18,165 bases of DNA from Parachlorella kessleri (GCA_001598975.1 BBXU01001011.1:1-18165); one strand, 5' to 3'; shown: positions 1 to 11,058, numbered from the stretch's first letter. Numbers and translations are program-made. Notes: generated by a model not told the origin, from the letters alone.

Positions 1-140
1 CCCGACCCCCCCACCCCCCCCCGACCGCACACACACCACCACCCAGCCACCCACGCCACTACACGCACATACACATGCCCACCCGCACCTGCACACGGCT
101 TCCCCCATTCGCAATAAAGATGGTTTTCCAATACCTGCAG
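1..140 (+). other. Intron remnant with C-rich start
   Basis: This is the 3' part of the intron before the first visible exon of the flavoprotein, ending in the acceptor ctgcag at 135-140. The first 60 or so bases are almost only C, A and G, with runs of C and a short CA-repeat stretch (about 28-50). No coding sequence is visible. The start codon and dinucleotide-binding loop of the gene lie outside the window. Confidence 0.6.
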
Positions 141-3100
141 GCATGGCCTGTGCTTGGAGCCTGTCCCGCCATCCAGACAAGTTCGATGTGCACCTGTGGG
201 AGAGCCTGCCACAGGTTGGGGGTGTCGCCAGCACCTGTGAGGTAGCCCCAGGTATGGACTGTTAAAAACTTGAGTTTGGGTGTCCCCTGCCAATCTCTTG
301 AGTTTTGTAAGGCAGCACCAGATTCCGCACCAGATTCTGGACGCTTCTGCCCACAGGAGAGCTGCTGTCATGAAGGGGCGTTGCTACTGCCCGCAGGAGT
401 TGAGGTCAATGACCAGGTGCAGGGAGGGGCGCCCAGCTACCGCAACAACCTGCTGTTCTTCAAGGTCGGTTAGGGACTGGGTGCCGGCGTTCCTGCTATA
501 CATGTTGTCCTACATGGCAGCTGGCTGGTGGGCATTTTCAGATGCTGGAGCGATGAGGCCAGCTGCCTTGCGCGTGCTGGGCTTTCCACTATGTTAGACT
601 TCTCCTAAGTTGGTAAATCCAGTGTAGAAAAGCCGCCCTACCTTTGCATATCCCGAAGCACTGTTTGCACATTCAGCAAGTGTCACACTGTTTCTGCATG
701 CAGGAGTTTGGGTTCGAGCCTCATCCGGTGGAGTTGCGAGTTGCTTTTGGGACCGGGGACTCTGCATGGACCAACCACAGGTCAGGGGCTAGGCGGTGTC
801 AGTGCAGTTGTGCCTGCAATGGGGCTGGAGACGAAAGTTGGTGGGACCCCTCAAGTCATGTTTATGCGCCACTGTCGTTTTCCTGGTGGCATGCGTAAGG
901 CAGCAGCAAGTTTCTGTATGGGTACCGTGCCCACCTGCTGAGAGGCGAGCAGTTTGAGCAGGGCTAGGCTTGGGTGCTCACGAAACCTGGCTGCAGCAAA
1001 AAGCTGCACGGCTCTAGCCTGCGATGGCACCTACAACGCATTTGTAAGACCTGTCCTGGACTCATTGCAGTGACAGCAAGCTGGTACGGAGGCTGCAGCC
1101 AGAGATAGAGCGATTCGGGCGGGTGCTCAAGTGGGTTCACCGGTTGGAGCCCATCTTCATATTTGTGCCCATCAACAAGGTATGTGCGTGCATCATAACA
1201 CCACAAATTGTAACTACTGAGCGTGAATCCCAGACGCATGAGCGTTAGGACTCCCGCGAAGTGCAACCATGCCCACTTTCCTGTAGCAGTCAGCAGCCCG
1301 GCTGGCAGCAGACTTTGCCTCTCCCAGTCCTTGCTGCTTCTTTGTAGCCAGTGAAGGCCACTGAGACTTCTGCCGTACCTGCCCTGGAATTAACAGTGAG
1401 CGCCCCATGAGGCGAATCCAGAGCAACACCTGGAGGTGTTGACGCACCACTGCTCTTTTTCGATGTGCCAGGTGCTGCGGTGGTGGGGCTTCTCCTCCGC
1501 ATTTGCCACGGAGATGGTCTTCCCTCTCACTGCGCTCTTCTTCGGCACCGGCAACCAGACGCCACACGTGTCGGCCGCAGTCATTGCCAGGGTGTTCCTT
1601 GACCCCCAGCTACGGTGGGTGCTGCTGGGTTGACAGTTGTTGGGGTTGCCTTCCATTGGGCTAAGCTACCACATGGTGGTGCAAAGGCACCTTGGAGTGG
1701 CCCCATGTAGCTACGGAGAATTGCAGCGGGTGTCGCAAGTTTGTTTGGAGCCTTTGTCAGCTGGTGAGTGGCACCCACTGATGGAGGCTCAGTCATGTGA
1801 AGGTTTATAATGGCTGCCCTGCAGGCTGTTTCAGTATTCTCCTAAACGGTTACTGGATGATGTACCCACCATGTTTGCCTTCCCAAAGTTGGGGGAGGTG
1901 TTTGGAAAGATGGCCAAGTCCATCAACGCCACTGTCCGCACAGGTGCGTGACACAGCGCCAACTGGCCAGCTATTTCAAGCATAGCTGCTTGGTCACAGC
2001 ACCTGTGCCATCATCTGCTACATCCCATGTCACCCACGTCTGCTGGTTACTGTGGCTCCAAACTGCATGACTCTACCTTCCGTCTCCTTGTGAGGTTTCT
2101 CCCGCAGACGCTCGTGTTGAGCGGGTGCTGCGGCGGCAGGCTGGCAAGGGCGGGCGGCAGCATGGGGCCGTGGTGGTGGTCGATAGCCAGGGACACTCGG
2201 AGGAGTTTGATGAGGTGGTGTTTTGCTGTGGGACAGAGGAGGCGCTGCGCATGCTGGACAAGCCATCCTGGTGAGCAGTTGGCGCAAGCGTGCCGTCCTG
2301 CCAGAGCTGGAACTATTGTGTGCCCTTACCAATATGTGCCCTGCGGTGCTAGACCAGTGTGGCGTGGCTACTACGGCGCAGGAACAATGCATGGCCTGTG
2401 GCACGATGCAAGAGGCACTGCTGCTTCTTGTGTCTTTGTCATTTCAATGCTGCCTTCACGGCGAATGCTGTCTTGGCAAGGCGAGCACCTGCACTCGGCT
2501 CATCTGCAGGCTGGAGCGGCGCCTTCTCGCGAACGTGGAGTATTTTAATGACTTGATTGTGACTCATCAAGACGAAGAGTACATGCGGAGGTAAGTCCGC
2601 CTTGACCTGGAAAAGTCCCTTTACAACTTATGGTTGGCGTATCCAGGGTTTAGGCCTTCATAGGCATTGGCTCGGGTGGGCCAGTCAAGGTCCTGTATAA
2701 GGTTGTAGGGCCGCAGGCATCAGCACAAGTCAGGTGTGAAACTCCTGCTCCCACTTGCAGGCATTACCAGTTTCAGGAGCAAGACATGTACTTTGTACGC
2801 ACTGACCCACACGACAGGTGATTGAGGTTGGGGCGGCTGGGCTTGAACCAGACAATGCAGGTCAAAGGAGCTCCTTGTTGGCAGCCACTTTGCCTCTGAA
2901 GGCATGCTTCCCCTCCTCAAGGTTGGGTATCCTGATTGGGTATCCTGACACGATGTGACTGCTGCAGGGAAAAGATTGAGATGTCGTTTAGACTCAACAG
3001 CTACCAGCCGCACCTGGCAGGCAAGGCTCCTAGCACGCAATGTCAGGAAGAGGGATCGGCGATTGGAATGTAATGAATTGGCTGTGAGCAGGTTGGGTCG

Positions 3101-4025
3101 TGGTATTGGCGGGCGCTGCTGGTGGTGTGGGGCAGGCGAATGATGAACCTTGCTACTGCTACAAGCCACCATTGGCGGTAACTAGGATGCTGTCCGCAGC
3201 CAGCTGCGTACCAGCAAGCCTTGTGTGTGCTGCAGGGCAAGGGACCATCTATCAGTCTATCTTCTTGGACGACCAGCAAAGTCAAAAGTGGACAGTGGGA
3301 GAGATTGACAAGTCCAAGGTGCTCAAGACACGTATGACCCGGCAGTTTGCCCACACTTGGAGGCATTTTGCCTTATGGGTGCCATATGTGAGTTGGTGAA
3401 TAGCCGCAAGCTGGTTTGTGGCGCAACCAGAGCATGATTTGTTTTTTAATGCCATTGAACCACAAGGAACAAAGGGCAGTGCTGTGTTCAGCGGGGCTAA
3501 TATTTTTGAGCCGCTGCCCTTCTTTCTTGCCTGCACAGGTACGCTTCCTGCAGGGCAAGCAGCACACTTGGTACGCTGGCTCATACACTCTGTTCAACAC
3601 GCATGAGATTGCGGTCATGTCAGGTGAGAATGCCTGATTCAAACTTTGCTTAAAGTTATAGCTGAAACTAGGAGGCGCCCTCGCTGTATGGCATGGCATG
3701 AGTCCATAACTGAAGTTGGGCTCCTCTCATTGATGGCTCCTTAGAGACTCTCATGTTGTGTGCCAATAAAACCTGAATAGGGGGGTTGTGCCAGGCATGG
3801 CATGCAGTCCTTCCTCACGACTGTGGTGTGGATCTTCGCCAGCTACATTCAGCCCCTGCCTGTCAAAATGCCAAGTCAGGTTCTGCTACTGCAGGACTGG
3901 CGGTGGCTGAGCGGCTAGGTGCACCCTACCCATTCCCTGAGGACCAGCTGGCGAGGGAGCAGTTTGCCACTTACCTCAAGTTGGCACATGGGCTATTCGC
4001 TCGGAGAAAACAGCATGCGACCTGA
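141..4025 (+). CDS. FAD-dependent amine-oxidase-like flavoprotein (5' partial, 13 exons)
   Basis: Exons: 141-251, 397-464, 704-780, 1071-1179, 1472-1614, 1825-1943, 2108-2270, 2510-2590, 2761-2817, 2968-3020, 3236-3387, 3539-3623, 3895-4025 (TGA). All junction phases agree and give 448 residues plus a partial first codon. The first exon opens in the Rossmann helix (GMACAWSLSR) and runs through the second strand to an acidic residue in HLWE, then GGVAST. Upstream exons must hold the GxGxxG loop and the start. Middle blocks include NDQVQGGAPSY, ALFFGTGNQTPHVS and DEVVFCCGTEEAL. The last two exons carry the C-terminal FAD motif WYAGSYTLFNTHEIAVMSG followed by ERLGAPYPF. This pattern fits predicted NAD/FAD-binding amine oxidases of the COG2907 type found in fungi and algae; that is from memory of the family, not a search. 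Substrate and location are unknown. I see no catalytic residue that would separate amine oxidase from desaturase or isomerase activity. The intron at 3021-3235 has a GC donor. Confidence 0.9.
2923..2948 (+). repeat. Perfect 13-bp tandem duplication in an intron
   Basis: ttgggtatcctga occurs twice with no spacer (2923-2935 and 2936-2948). It lies in the intron 2818-2967 of the flavoprotein gene, about 20 bp before the acceptor. It looks like a simple slippage duplication. Confidence 0.9.
3021..3235 (+). other. GC-AG intron in the flavoprotein gene
   Basis: The exon ending at 3020 reads ...QPHLA plus one base, followed by the donor g|gcaagg. The next exon starts at 3236 after tgctgcag and needs two bases to complete a Gly codon before QGTIYQSIFLDD. 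No GT donor nearby keeps this frame. GcaagN is the usual form of a GC-AG donor. Confidence 0.75.
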
Positions 4026-4325
4026 TTACCTGGGGAGCCTATGAGAACTGGGTATATGCGGTCAGCAAGCTTGAGTGCGGAGGACTGCACCAAGTTCATC
4101 GAGTGGCCGGCTATATATATTGCTCATTATTGTATCGTGCCTGCTGCAAGCCACATGGGGCCTTGCTTGTTGCACATGAGTGTGTGCTTTGTTTAGCTTG
4201 GCGCCCTGCGAGGGCTTGGACTGTTGAGTACAGCACAGGGTGGGGCCGGAAAACGAAAAGGCTTCAGCAAGCTTGACGGAGTCGCTGCACTTAGTGCCCT
4301 ACCGGTTTGAAAGCCAGGCTCCTCT

Positions 4326-4330
4326 TTACA
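4326..4330 (-). terminator. Putative TGTAA polyadenylation signal of KU70
   Basis: On the - strand this reads TGTAA, 210 nt past the KU70 stop codon. It is upstream, in + coordinates, of the flavoprotein signal at 4453, so the two convergent 3' UTRs would overlap by at least 130 bp. Confidence 0.45.
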
Positions 4331-4452
4331 TGCATCACAGTTACCTATTGTCATACTGGTGTGAATACATACCATGGACTTTTGGGTGTTGACTGCAAGC
4401 TGGTTGTGCACAGTGTGTTTTGCATACGGCGAAAACTTTGTACCATGAGAAA

Positions 4453-4457
4453 TGTAA
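4453..4457 (+). terminator. Putative TGTAA polyadenylation signal of the flavoprotein gene
   Basis: This is the only TGTAA on the + strand between the stop codon (4025) and the oppositely oriented KU70 stop (4540). TGTAA is the usual poly(A) signal in chlorophyte green algae. It implies a 3' UTR of about 440-450 nt. Motif match only. Confidence 0.45.
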
Positions 4458-4539
4458 GACCAGGCACTTATGGTGAGGTCACTGCAGACTACACGGCTAT
4501 GGTACATGCACCGCAAAGTGGGCAGCCCTGGCCTCCTGC

Positions 4540-7500
4540 TCAATGTGAGGGCCCCGGCTTGGAGTCCAAGTGCAGCTGAATCCGTGCCACCCGCTCCGCC
4601 TTGTCTTTACCAGAGGTTCGGAGCCCTTGAAGCTGCGACCACGCCAAGGTGTTCACAGTGAGAGGGAGAATAATAAGTATCAGGGAATGATCGGCGCAGG
4701 ACGAAGCAAGTTGGCATTTTGCAATCTTGTGATGCAACCAACGTGCACAGCGCTTACCTTCAGGTATTTCTCCAATTGCTTAATTGTCAGCTTGCCTAGC
4801 TGGCCCCTGGCCGCCAGACCCTGCAGTTGCATTATGTGAGGAGCTAAGCAGCGAAGGGACAGGCTATATGAGTCACCAAATGCTTGCGGCTCTCATCTGC
4901 AGTCAGCCCTGCCAAGCTGAGTGTGGGCGACCTATCCAAATTTCAGGGAATGCAGCACAGCATCCGTAGTGCTGCTGCACTCGTGCTGGGCACAGGCAAG
5001 GGAGCCACTCAAACGCTTGCTGCGAAAGCACATGTATCACTTGCTGACCAGCGGTGTGGCATAGGCAGCAGCAGGGTCATCACCTCTATATCCAGTGCTT
5101 CTACCTCCGCCGCGAGCTCAGCATCATCCAGGGGCCCTGCCGCCTTGCGTTTCTTTCCGGCGGCCTTGGCATTCTCGTCATAGCCCTCGCCAAATACAGC
5201 ATCCTGCAAAGCAAGTGCACGCACGTGGTCAATTAAGGCAGTGTCTTAGCATGCATGTAGCCTCGCCCTCACCAGTCGGCGACAAAGGCCTGAAAGAGCT
5301 GTTACCTAGCACAATGCTATGTCATAGAAGAGTGGGTTCGCCGTTGAAGTGCACCAGGGCTAGTGTCAAGACTCTACATCCCAGCAGCACAGCCTCCGCC
5401 TTTGGGGTTCCAGAGTTTCCACAACATGTGGCAGCCGCTTCCTCTCACTCTTCCGCAGTGCTGCCACTCACCTTGAAGGGCTGCACCAGCTCGGCAGAGA
5501 AATCGGGGAGGGTCTCGTCCTCCAAGTCAGCAACATCGGGCGGCTCCTCTCGCAGGGCAAGCGCCTCCAGTACCTGCCCCACGCAAAGTGAAAACCAACA
5601 TGTCTATAGAATGTGGAACACCACCCATCCCTTGTTGGTGTTCCACATTCAAGTTCGTTCCGCTGGTCAACCAGCTTGGGACTTGACCTCGCCTCGCGAA
5701 GTAGGACGCAAACCGGCAGCCCCTGTGGGTGCCTCTCCAGTGAGCAGCGCAGTAGAATGCAACATGAGCAGCATGTCACAAAGCAGTACCATCACCCGGA
5801 GCCTATCAGCACAGTACACTGCCAATGCTTGCTATCTGGTCGAAGGCCATACTTTGAGCGCTGCAAGGCCATAGACCAGACTTTGTACTCATCATCCCCA
5901 CACCTCATAGTGCCGCTGCAAGGCCGGGTTGGCAAAGGCGCCGCTCCTGAAGCCTGGCATTGGCAGCGCTTCTATCAGCGCCTCTGCCGCCTCCATCTGT
6001 TCTGGCGTGACTTCCGGGCGCTGCACAGTGGACCCACGTGTGGCATGGTGTTTGTGGGCCGGCAAGCACAGTCTGCTCCAGATGCAGGAACCAGTACAAA
6101 GAAATAACGACAGCACTATCAAAGTGCATAAGGAGATAGCAACTATGCAACCAAGGCCGAGTATTCCGAGTTCCGCACAATGAATGACACAAAAAGCCTG
6201 GGTTGCTAGCGTGAGCATGGACTGCCACAACAAGCAACGTCAACTCAAAACTTACCGCATTCCCTCCTGTGAACGTTGTGTTCTGCTCTGGCTCGCGGAT
6301 GTCATCAGCATAGGGGAGGTACACCATGTTGAACCCAGGCGGCTGCACAGTCCAGCAAACCATGCGCCATCCAAGTCAACTGGGTGATGAGACTTGTAAG
6401 CTGCAGAATACACATGGACAGCAAACAGAACCAAGCGCTGTTCAAGAGTCGTATACTGGCTGCAGGGCCAACCCTGCACAAGCACTTTGGCGCACAGAGT
6501 GTTGCGCCTTGTTCCGCCCCACCTGCCAGTCCCCTGATGGGTCCTCTCCCTCCCTTTGTGGCAGCAGGGCTACCAGGCGCGGGTCGCTGCTGTTGGTCCG
6601 CATAAAGCTGCACACGTGAAGGAGCGTAGCAAGGTAGTAGCACTGACAAATGCATGCTTGACAGTTAGTCAGGCTGACAGCATCACACCAACTCCCAACA
6701 GCATGAGCCGAACTTGAGGAGTACATAGCTGCTCCTAAGTTTTAGCAAGGTTCACAAGATTGCACTGAGATGAGTCTGTCCCACTGGCAAGAAGATACAA
6801 CTGCCCCTGGTACTCAGTCGCACAAGCAAAGAGCGTATGCACCTGCACAGCGCCCAGGCTTCCTTCTCTAGCAGCGCCTTGTGCAGGGCGGCAAAGGCCA
6901 CCGTGCTGCCTGTGGTGGACTTCTCATCTGCAGGAGCAACAAGTCCAGTCCCGGTGAAGTCCATAGGCGGTTGGATTGGAGCACAGCTGTATATGTCCTG
7001 GCAGTTTAACCTTCGGACAAATCAGGCCGGGCAACGTGCCCGATATTTGGTAGTCTATAGTGGCTTCATGTACTGCTGCCACATCACAGTTACTGCCCTA
7101 CGACGCGTACGTGTTGGCTAACAGTGCCATAGGGCAAGACGCGCGTGGCAATGGGGAGGCACACCAGAGGAGGCTCGGTGTTGCTGAAGTCCTACTGATA
7201 TACCTGGGTAGATGAAACTGGGGTTCCGCAGCTGGTGGTATTCCTTCAAGGCTGTCAACGGCTTGAACCCCAGCAGACTAAGCCCTTTGCTGACAGCAGA
7301 GCTCTTGATCTGCTGGAGCTCCTCGCGGCTGATGTACACCTGCAGCAAGAAGCCACCGGGACTTCCTTCCTCGACACAGACATCGAGCATATCTGCTGTG
7401 GCCACCACCCTTGCGTGGTGTTGAATATGGGCAGGTGCCGTATTGCCAAGGTGCAGAGTGACAATCAACCAGAGCTGCAAGAGAACTTACCATGGGAAAC

Positions 7501-10136
7501 CTTGTGTCTTTGAAGTTCTTGAGGTTAGGGAAGAACGTCTTGGGCTGAACCCTCTTGCGCTCCTCCCCCACAGCCAGGATCTCACCTAAATTGGAATACA
7601 GGCCTTTAGTATGTCAGCATCAACAGAACCAGCAAAAAAGTGCATACCATACAGAGTTGAGTTGTTCACAGGTGCAGGCAAGTTTCATGCGCCTATCTCA
7701 GGCAGGTAACACCATCCTGACACAATGTTCATCACTAACCCTGCCCTAATCGAGTTTACTAGGGTAGCTTGAGCATATACCTAACAAGTGATAGTCCAGT
7801 GCCACTCTGGGGACTGCCACCTGCCTGACGTGTCATCCAACATTGCGGAGGTGGCAATCAGCTTCTCCAAGGTGATTGCATCCACTTGCTCATGCTGCAG
7901 CATCAGAGAGCCAAGGCTACTAAATATCCGGCCCCACATGCTGCCGAGGTGGCAACAGCAGTGGCATGCTTGATTGCAAACAGGGCCCTGCGGCTGGAAT
8001 GCGCAGTTGCTGCCACATGAACAGCCCAGGCAAGCAAACTCACCCCTCCCTTCCGCGCCGGCTGAATCACGGCATACAGGCGCACAGCAATCTTGAAGCC
8101 CTCCCCCAGCTGCCAGCACAGGCTGTTCAGCGGCCGCTTCCTGTAAGTCTTATGGCGCACGTCCTCTTGAAGGTCGGCTACCGTCCCAACCTGCACAACC
8201 CGCAAACTGTTGCTGTGATTGATGGCAGCATATACTGGTGGCATATACCTGCTTGGATAGCAGCAATCTGATGCCAAGTCGGACAAGCCCAGACAGGAAT
8301 CCCCCATTGCAAACATGAGCACCTGTCAAGTCTTGAAGGTCATTGCATATAGTACATATGCAGCTAAGAGACACTGCCGGCTCACATGCAGCTGAGCCCG
8401 CAGCACCCACCTGCTCGCTCTCCTCAAAGTCCTCTTCCCCATCAAAGCGGGTCAGCGCCAGCGCCTGCAGCAGCAATGACAGCCAGTTACCATGTGTGGC
8501 TCAGGAGAAAGCAGGGAGAGGGCGCAGGCTGTTATTTATCCAAAGATGCCAGCCACACCCTGCATACGGTAACTGACCATTGCCTGGGTTTACCGACATG
8601 CAGATGGCCGTGACACAGTGCAGGACACTAGCACCCAGCTGCAGGACCACTCACCGACTTCCAAAAGGGCTCAAGGTCAAAGTCTCCCTGTACCATGGGA
8701 AACAGCTGCATCGCCACCTTTTTCTTGGCCATGCCCTCAATAGTGTCTTGTGTGGCCTCCCTGCAGGAATCACAGAGTAGGACACCTTCAGATCCTCCCC
8801 AACTATGCAGAAAGCTTTGCACCAGAGCTGCAAGTTCTGCTGGAAAGGATGCTTTTGGACAGCAGGATTGTATTTCACGGACAATGGGCATGTGCAGCAC
8901 CCTCAAGCAAGCAAGCAAACATCCACAATTAGGCCATACAAAGTGGTTTTCCAAGGTGCTTGAACCCTAACTCTCTAATGCGAACTAAATAACTTGCTGC
9001 ACCCACATGCCCTGCTTCTCCGTGACAGGCTGGTCGTCGTTGGTGAAGACCAGCACCCGCCGCGTAATATTGTCCTTCTTCAACAGCAGGCTCGAGGCCG
9101 TCCACAGGCCTGATCGCAGCGCCGCTTCTGTCTTGCGGGCGCTGCCAATCTGCTGGTCAAAGCTCTGCACTGCAGAAGGGGTTGCGGCACAAGACAGGGC
9201 CATGCTGGTTGGTACCGCAACAATGTATTTCAAAATCAGGCCCACAGCAGCCACACACACCCAAAACCAAGCCAATGTGCCCATGCAGCAAAGAGATCAC
9301 CCACCAAAAGGTGGTACCAACCTTGGGCGCGACTTACATGATACGCTTTCTAGCTTGCGGATGTTGGTCGCGCTGGGCTCCTCCAACTTCAAGAAGGTGT
9401 ATGCATTGTCAAACTTCTCATCGTTCCGGGTCTCACGCTGCGGTAGGCCAAATGCCCGGTTATCAAAGGTTGGACTGTTTCAAGTACGCTAGAAACTCAG
9501 CCTTTCAGCAGTGTAGCTCCTCCCTCATCTGATGGCTGCCATTCTCAGTGGCAGGTTGCTTTCCACTTTGCAAAGAACTATGGCGGACCTCACCGTGTTG
9601 TAAAAGATCACAGCCACCTCATCTTTGTCAGAAGAGATGACCTTCTGACGCAGCACAATTGCAGCCACCTTCGTGGCCACCTGCAACCAGCTCTCTTTGC
9701 CTGACAAGCCGAGCGCCTGCAGCAGTGCCAGTAAGTGTATTTAAAGGGTTAGAGTGCGCAGATAAGGTGCAACATGTCCTTGCTGTGCAATCATGCAAAT
9801 CCTAGCAACACACGGCCAGGAGGGTGTGACGAACAAAGCGAGGTGTATGGCTATGGCTCTGTTTCCGTCTGCAGTGAAAGCACCAGGCAGAAGGAAGTCA
9901 CCTCCATGGGCGTGTTGCTGGGCTCTAACATGCTCTGCTGGGCATCGATGAGGAACACTATCTGCTCTCTGGTGGGCTCGCGCTCCTGCAGTAAGTAAAC
10001 TATCGGCTGCTGAATTCTCCACTGCACATCTTCGGTTTGGGCTTCAAGTCAAAATCAAAGAGTTCAACGTTTGCTGGGATCTCACCTCCACATCCTGTTC
10101 CTCAGTATCGAAGAGGTCGTCGTCGAAGCTGTCCAT
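4540..10136 (-). CDS. KU70: Ku70 (XRCC6), DNA double-strand-break repair subunit, complete
   Basis: Complement exons: 10136-10086, 9985-9902, 9716-9594, 9437-9338, 9169-9007, 8760-8655, 8464-8411, 8190-8044, 7894-7825, 7585-7491, 7339-7204, 6927-6843, 6607-6523, 6342-6256, 6020-5904, 5573-5472, 5203-5084, 4820-4758, 4632-4540 (TGA). All phases agree; 626 residues against 609 in human. An acidic N-terminus (MDSFDDDLFDTEEQD) leads into the vWA-like domain (about 25-230; IVFLIDAQQSML, VISSDKDEVAVIFYNT, RVLVFTNDDQP). The DNA-encircling beta-barrel core follows (about 235-460; GLSLLGFKPL, PPGFNMVYLPYADD), then the Ku C-terminal arm (463-535; PEQMEAAEALIEAL). A basic KKRK lies at 552-555, a possible NLS. 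The C-terminal SAP helix-turn-helix (about 583-620; LGKLTIKQLEKYLK, then GLRTSGKDKAERVARI) is split by an intron. Ku70 pairs with Ku80 in the nucleus, binds broken DNA ends and recruits the end-joining machinery; it also acts at telomeres. The start is the first ATG before the acidic tail typical of Ku70. Confidence 0.95.
5609..5650. repeat. Perfect 15-bp inverted repeat in a KU70 intron
   Basis: gaatgtggaacacca (5609-5623) and its exact reverse complement (5636-5650) flank a 12-nt loop. The element lies in the intron 5574-5903. In the transcript it sits about 35 nt before the acceptor of the exon 5573-5472. It would form a stable hairpin over the branch-point region. It could also be the remnant of a small inverted-repeat element, but no target duplication is evident. 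Confidence 0.85.
7586..7824 (-). other. GC-AG intron in KU70
   Basis: On the - strand the exon 7894-7825 ends ...DDTS plus g, followed by donor gcaggt. The next exon starts at 7585 after tttag and supplies gt, making the Gly of a TSGE block that lines up with the conserved TGG of Ku70. The nearby ag|gtggca alternative would put a stop directly after the junction, so the GC donor is required. The acceptor tttag also departs from the usual tgcag. Confidence 0.75.
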
Positions 10137-11044
10137 TGCTTACACTCGTGGGTGCTAAGAATATATGAGGGGAAATGAAGAGCTAACAGGGCCGCCAAGG
10201 CAACCTTGCAGACGATCAAGGTACAAGGACACGGAAGCAGGTCTTGCAACCTTCCTCCTGGGCCGATATTTGCCCTTGGAAGCTGCAGAAGTCCATCACA
10301 ATGCCACGGAGCTCCCGAGAGGACAGTTTATTGATTTATTGAGAGGTCGTGCGCGGCCTGCTATGTACGCAATCCTCGCATGGACAGGTGACAGCTAGCA
10401 TCAGGGAACACCCTTGGACGAGTGTTCCTTGTAGACGCTCAACGTGATTCCGATAGCCAATCGTGATGATGCTGGATGCTTTGTGCTGGATGGTTCCATG
10501 TGATGTGCTGAGCCACATAGACCCGACTGCACATCATGCATGCAAAGCCCAACTCATGGCCCAACTTGGTGTGGGGCTTGGTGAGGCTTGGTGTGGGGCT
10601 TGGCAGTACACAGCCACAGTGACGGCCAGCAGTCGCACAAATGCTAGGTAGCCTCAGATTTGAGGTTTCGGGTTTGCATGAATGAAATGCAAACCATTTA
10701 AGATGGAATGGCACACGACAGGAAGGGGTCAGACAGCAGTGTGGCGGGTGCCAGCTGCGTCACACCATTTCTTGGAGACCTGCGTAAGTCCCTTGAGTCA
10801 GTGCATCCAGCCCCAGCTGCGTGCCATAAGACTTTCCAGGGTTACACAAAACACGGATAGGCAGAAGGAGATACAGGTCGTTGTTTTCAGACGGGCCATC
10901 ACCGCTGAATGAATGTACAACTGCTGCAAGGTGCAGCCATCAATGAAAAAGGCAGTGTTGGTGTACAACAATCAACCAGTGGATGTGGCAGGGCGCCTCG
11001 GTACGGAAAAGCCAGATGAGTGGGACTGGCATACAGTTGGTGGG
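10137..11044. other. Spacer: KU70 upstream region and 3' flank of the ankyrin gene
   Basis: About 0.9 kb separates the KU70 start from the ankyrin-frame stop, both on the - strand. It should hold the KU70 promoter and 5' UTR plus the 3' UTR of the upstream gene. Open frames here are short and match nothing I know. A second TGTAA (complement of 10842-10846) could be an alternative 3' end for the ankyrin gene. A TATATT on the - strand lies only about 20-26 nt before the KU70 ATG, too near to be trusted as a TATA box. Confidence 0.55.
10565..10603. repeat. Short imperfect tandem repeat, cttggtgtgggg type
   Basis: The unit cttggtgtgggg is followed by a shortened cttggtgagg, then another full unit and a partial one. 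It lies about 430-470 bp upstream of the KU70 start codon in the intergenic spacer. No function is implied by the sequence. Confidence 0.8.
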
Positions 11045-11049
11045 TTACA
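11045..11049 (-). terminator. Putative TGTAA polyadenylation signal after the ankyrin frame
   Basis: TGTAA on the - strand, 10 nt after the stop codon; a second TGTAA overlaps the stop itself (complement of 11059-11063). These are the first such motifs met on the - strand after the ATG9 stop at 12985. A signal this close to the stop would leave a very short 3' UTR, so the copy at 10842-10846 is an alternative. Confidence 0.4.
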
Positions 11050-11058
11050 GCTACATCT

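Noticed and set aside
1..60. C-rich and CA-rich stretch as a possible telomeric or regulatory repeat
   Set aside because: It has no regular telomere-like unit and lies in an intron of the flavoprotein gene. It is simple low-complexity sequence.
2027..2594. + strand frames of 173 and 123 residues
   Set aside because: They overlap the flavoprotein exons 2108-2270 and 2510-2590 in other frames. The conserved blocks and splice phases support the flavoprotein frame only.
3765..3770. AATAAA on the + strand
   Set aside because: It lies in the intron before the last flavoprotein exon, whose FAD motif continues in phase across that intron. Green algae usually use TGTAA instead.
5095..5874. 259-residue open frame on the + strand
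   Set aside because: It runs antisense across KU70 exons 5203-5084 and 5573-5472 and the introns around them. Its composition is that of a shadow frame and no domain is recognisable.
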